Source: Colius striatus (taxonomy: Eukaryota; Chordata; Aves; Coliiformes; Coliidae). From it: a stretch of DNA of 64,000 nt. The stretch lies in NCBI RefSeq assembly GCF_028858725.1, contig NC_084772.1:12593048-12657047 (forward strand), given 5' to 3'. The notes under the pieces were generated by a model, which saw only the letters and a program-made list of their open reading frames with translations, had not been told where the DNA came from and ran no database searches. The position numbers were made by a program, and so were the translations under genes. The stretch's first letter is position 1, and each line of letters opens with the position of its first letter. Shown here in pieces: positions 61,601 to 64,000 of this stretch.

Positions 61601-64000
61601 TAACTGTAGGAACTGCTCTTAGAAAGACTAACTGCTGTCTCTTCTACCTGACTGGACAGATGATGATGTTGAATTTTGGCCTGGATGGTATTAATGATGG
61701 ACTATTTCTATAAAAAGACAAAACCAAAGTCCTGTCTGCACCTATCTTTTGAGATTCAGATATATTGCTGTCTTTTTCCTGAAGGAAGAACAAAACAAAA
61801 TGCCTTTACATTCACTGAGATGTGTGTATCTGGCTTTCTTTACATCATTCTTTTCTATTTTTTAAAATTTTAAGCACAGTATGTCATTGCTATTTATCAA
61901 CAACGTCACTTCCCTTCTAAGGTATTACATTTAAAAATCCATTGAAGAGTATGATAGGTAATTCAGTTTGACAAAACATGATGCAATGATATTACATTAA
62001 ATCCTCACATGGACCTTGTTTATCAGTAGAAAAGTACCGAGCACTATGCTGCTGCATCCTGACTTCCCCTCTTCTCCTGCTCAGTCAGAAAGGAAGGAGT
62101 TAATTCCAATACAGAAGAGCAAGGTCCATTAATTTCATTCCTTTCTTATTGACTCATTATGGTTTAAATCAGTTTAAAGAGCGGGTGCTTTGTTTCAGGA
62201 ATTGAATCACAGTTTCTCTTTGGAAAGGCAGCCCCTGTCAGTTTTACACATATGAAAGTGGCCATGAAAATTCATATCTGCTTGGGTCCCTACAGAGTGA
62301 TATTTATCTCTATTGAGTCAGCTGCAAAAGTACTCAATAGAAAAGTAAAAGGGTGTTATAAATGTCAGTAAAGGTTGGATTAGGAGTAGGTAAAAGTAAA
62401 ATGAGATGAAATTGAATAGACAGTCCTAAACAATGCAAGATTTCTTTTTACAATTATATAGGTGAAAATTGTGTGTATACAAGTTTGTATTTGAAAGGAT
62501 GCATGTCTAAGTACTAAGTCAATAATTCAAGGAGGAGAGAGATAGCAGTGAATAGGTTGAATCAGTGACAACAGAAACTGAAAGATCAGTTGGGCTGCAT
62601 TTTTGACTGATGGAAGCATTGACATTTTTCAGGGAGGACAAAAAGTGCAGATTTCATAAAGAGAATTGAGTTTTCAAACTCATCTAAAACAACATAGAAT
62701 TTTCACTTCTCTGGAGAGTGAAGCTTGATGGTACAAAAAGCAGTATTAATATTAGATGGGGTTGAGAATCTCCATTCTCTCACAGTCGTGTGTTGCCTTC
62801 CATCACCCATTCCCAGCAGGTTTCATTCCTTCCTCATGGCACCTTAGTGTGGAACCTGTCTGACAAAGCAGGTCTCTGAAAACAGCAAGAGGAGAAGAGA
62901 AAGAGAAACAAAAGAATTCAGAGAATTTAGGGAAATTTTACATAAATATAAAGTATTCCTACACAGCAATTGTAAGATTCTTTGTCTGAGATGCCTTCAC
63001 TAATGATGAAAGATAATGGAGTTAATTTTTATGAAAGTTCTTCTCATCTAATATTAAATTGGGCTGGCTTTAAAGGGACTCATAAGCAATTTATTGAAAC
63101 TGAATTAAAAGGTTCATGTAGTGAATTATAAGTAGTATAAAATTTTGGAACAGAGGCACAGAGAACATTTCTGGCACATGTTATTATTTACTATGCAAAA
63201 TATGTACCTTGCGTTATCCATTTTTATATTACCAGATTATACTTGAAAGAACATTGATTTCTATGGAATAAATGAAATGGCAGCAAAAAAGGCAAGAACT
63301 GAAGATCTGTTTTATGTATTCAGAAGAACAACATACACCTCAGTCTGTTGCTTGAGGAACACTGAAAGATCTATGCTTCTAACAAAACGGTTACTTCTTC
63401 CACTTAGCAAACCATAAAGTACGAGCTATGTGTTCAAATAAACCACAATATTTTTAATAGCTGTAGTTTTAATTACTTGTTTTAATATTTATCACCGGTA
63501 GTATGGAAACATTCTAAGACGAAATAAAAGCAACATTCCTGGATTTAGTAGTGAAATATTGATAAAATAAAGAAATGAAATGCAAATAATAAGATACTGT
63601 CTGTGCAGACCGTATGATGAAGAAATGGTCACTATGGATGAGAACCATTTCTGAAATGGTTATTGTCTCCTATTTCTGAAGTTTACATGTAACTGATGAA
63701 AAGGTTTAACTGACTTTTTTTATTGAGGTGTCCTTTTGTTATCTCAGCAACTGGGTAAGCATTTTAACAGTAGCATATTGCCATTTCTTTCAGGGGAAAT
63801 AACATTAGAAGATAAGAGCAGCTGACGTTGCACATAAACATCATTCAGTAGCATACAGAAAAGGAAAATCCAGCAGTAGAGCTGAAATGTGGTTTATTAC
63901 AGATTCAACAGGTTTCTGTTTTACTCAGAAGGATTCAGTAAGAGGTTTTGGCTTCAGTCAAATTCTTCCCTCGCCTGCCCTCAAGAGTAGCCGTTGCCAA
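58700..64000. other. Intron, no recognisable feature
   Basis: AT-rich sequence to the window end with short frames only. It contains one perfect 16-bp palindrome at 59636-59651. No CHST8 stem or catalytic exon was found. Confidence 0.45.
59636..59651. repeat. Perfect 16-bp palindrome
   Basis: TGTCACTGCAGTGACA equals its own reverse complement, with no spacer. It contains two TGTCA/TGACA half sites of the kind bound by MEIS/TGIF homeodomains, here arranged head to head. Confidence 0.85.

Larger units (their letters stand above)
11979..64000 (+). other. CHST8: Large CHST8 intron (continues beyond the window)
   Basis: After the phase-1 donor I find no frame resembling the rest of CHST8: no luminal stem exon, no GCSNWKR-type 5' PAPS loop and no RLVSAFRDK-type 3' PAPS motif. 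The 52 kb to the window end are therefore best read as one intron. A small, poorly conserved stem exon could have been missed, since it would have no distinctive motif. The interval contains CR1 and SINE remnants, a small duplication and several candidate regulatory stretches listed separately. Confidence 0.6.

Noticed and set aside
1..64000. Bacterial-type systems, CRISPR arrays, tRNA or rRNA genes and endogenous retroviruses
   Set aside because: No repeat-spacer array, no tRNA A/B box pair, no rRNA similarity and no retroviral gag/pol/env-like frame or paired LTR was seen. The sequence is animal intron and flank.

Overview
This is vertebrate nuclear DNA, almost certainly from a bird. It is AT-rich and CpG-poor with no CpG island. 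It carries two decayed CR1 LINE fragments, one with a CR1-type 3' end, and several very old amniote SINE-like remnants. No open frame is longer than about 127 codons. There are no bacterial genes, operons, CRISPR arrays, tRNA or rRNA genes, and no recognisable endogenous retrovirus.

One protein-coding element can be identified with confidence. It is the first coding exon of CHST8 (GalNAc-4-O-sulfotransferase 1, a Golgi type II membrane enzyme) on the + strand. The exon runs from about 11755 to 11978, with the start codon at 11870. It encodes the short cytoplasmic tail, the membrane anchor and the beginning of the stem, then stops at a phase-1 splice donor. No sulfotransferase catalytic domain was found downstream. 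I therefore read 11979-64000 as one intron of more than 52 kb, and 1-11754 as 5' flank or 5'-UTR intron.

Layout: 1-9.4 kb is non-coding with a SINE tail near 8.0 kb. A MIR-like SINE lies near 9.6 kb. An unassigned antisense exon-like frame lies at 10.19-10.32 kb. The CHST8 exon, with two upstream ORFs in its leader, is at 11.76-11.98 kb. A CR1 insertion is at 15.14-15.89 kb and a second CR1 fragment at 56.64-56.89 kb. Ancient amniote repeats occur near 13.8, 27.8, 28.6, 29.9, 31.0 and 45.9 kb. A diverged 140-bp direct duplication is at 41.4-41.6 kb. Several intron stretches (about 14.1, 20.7-21.3, 23.0-23.4, 25.8-26.1, 31.2-31.8, 38.8-39.4, 44.0-44.5, 49.6-50.1, 57.7-57.9 and 58.4-58.6 kb) look like conserved regulatory DNA: they keep CpGs and are dense in homeodomain, POU or other factor-type sites. 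That is a judgement by eye without an alignment.

I found no undescribed multi-gene system. The most informative points are the CHST8 exon itself, the apparent loss in this bird of the upstream start codon that I recall from the human protein, the two leader uORFs, and the antisense exon-like frame just upstream.
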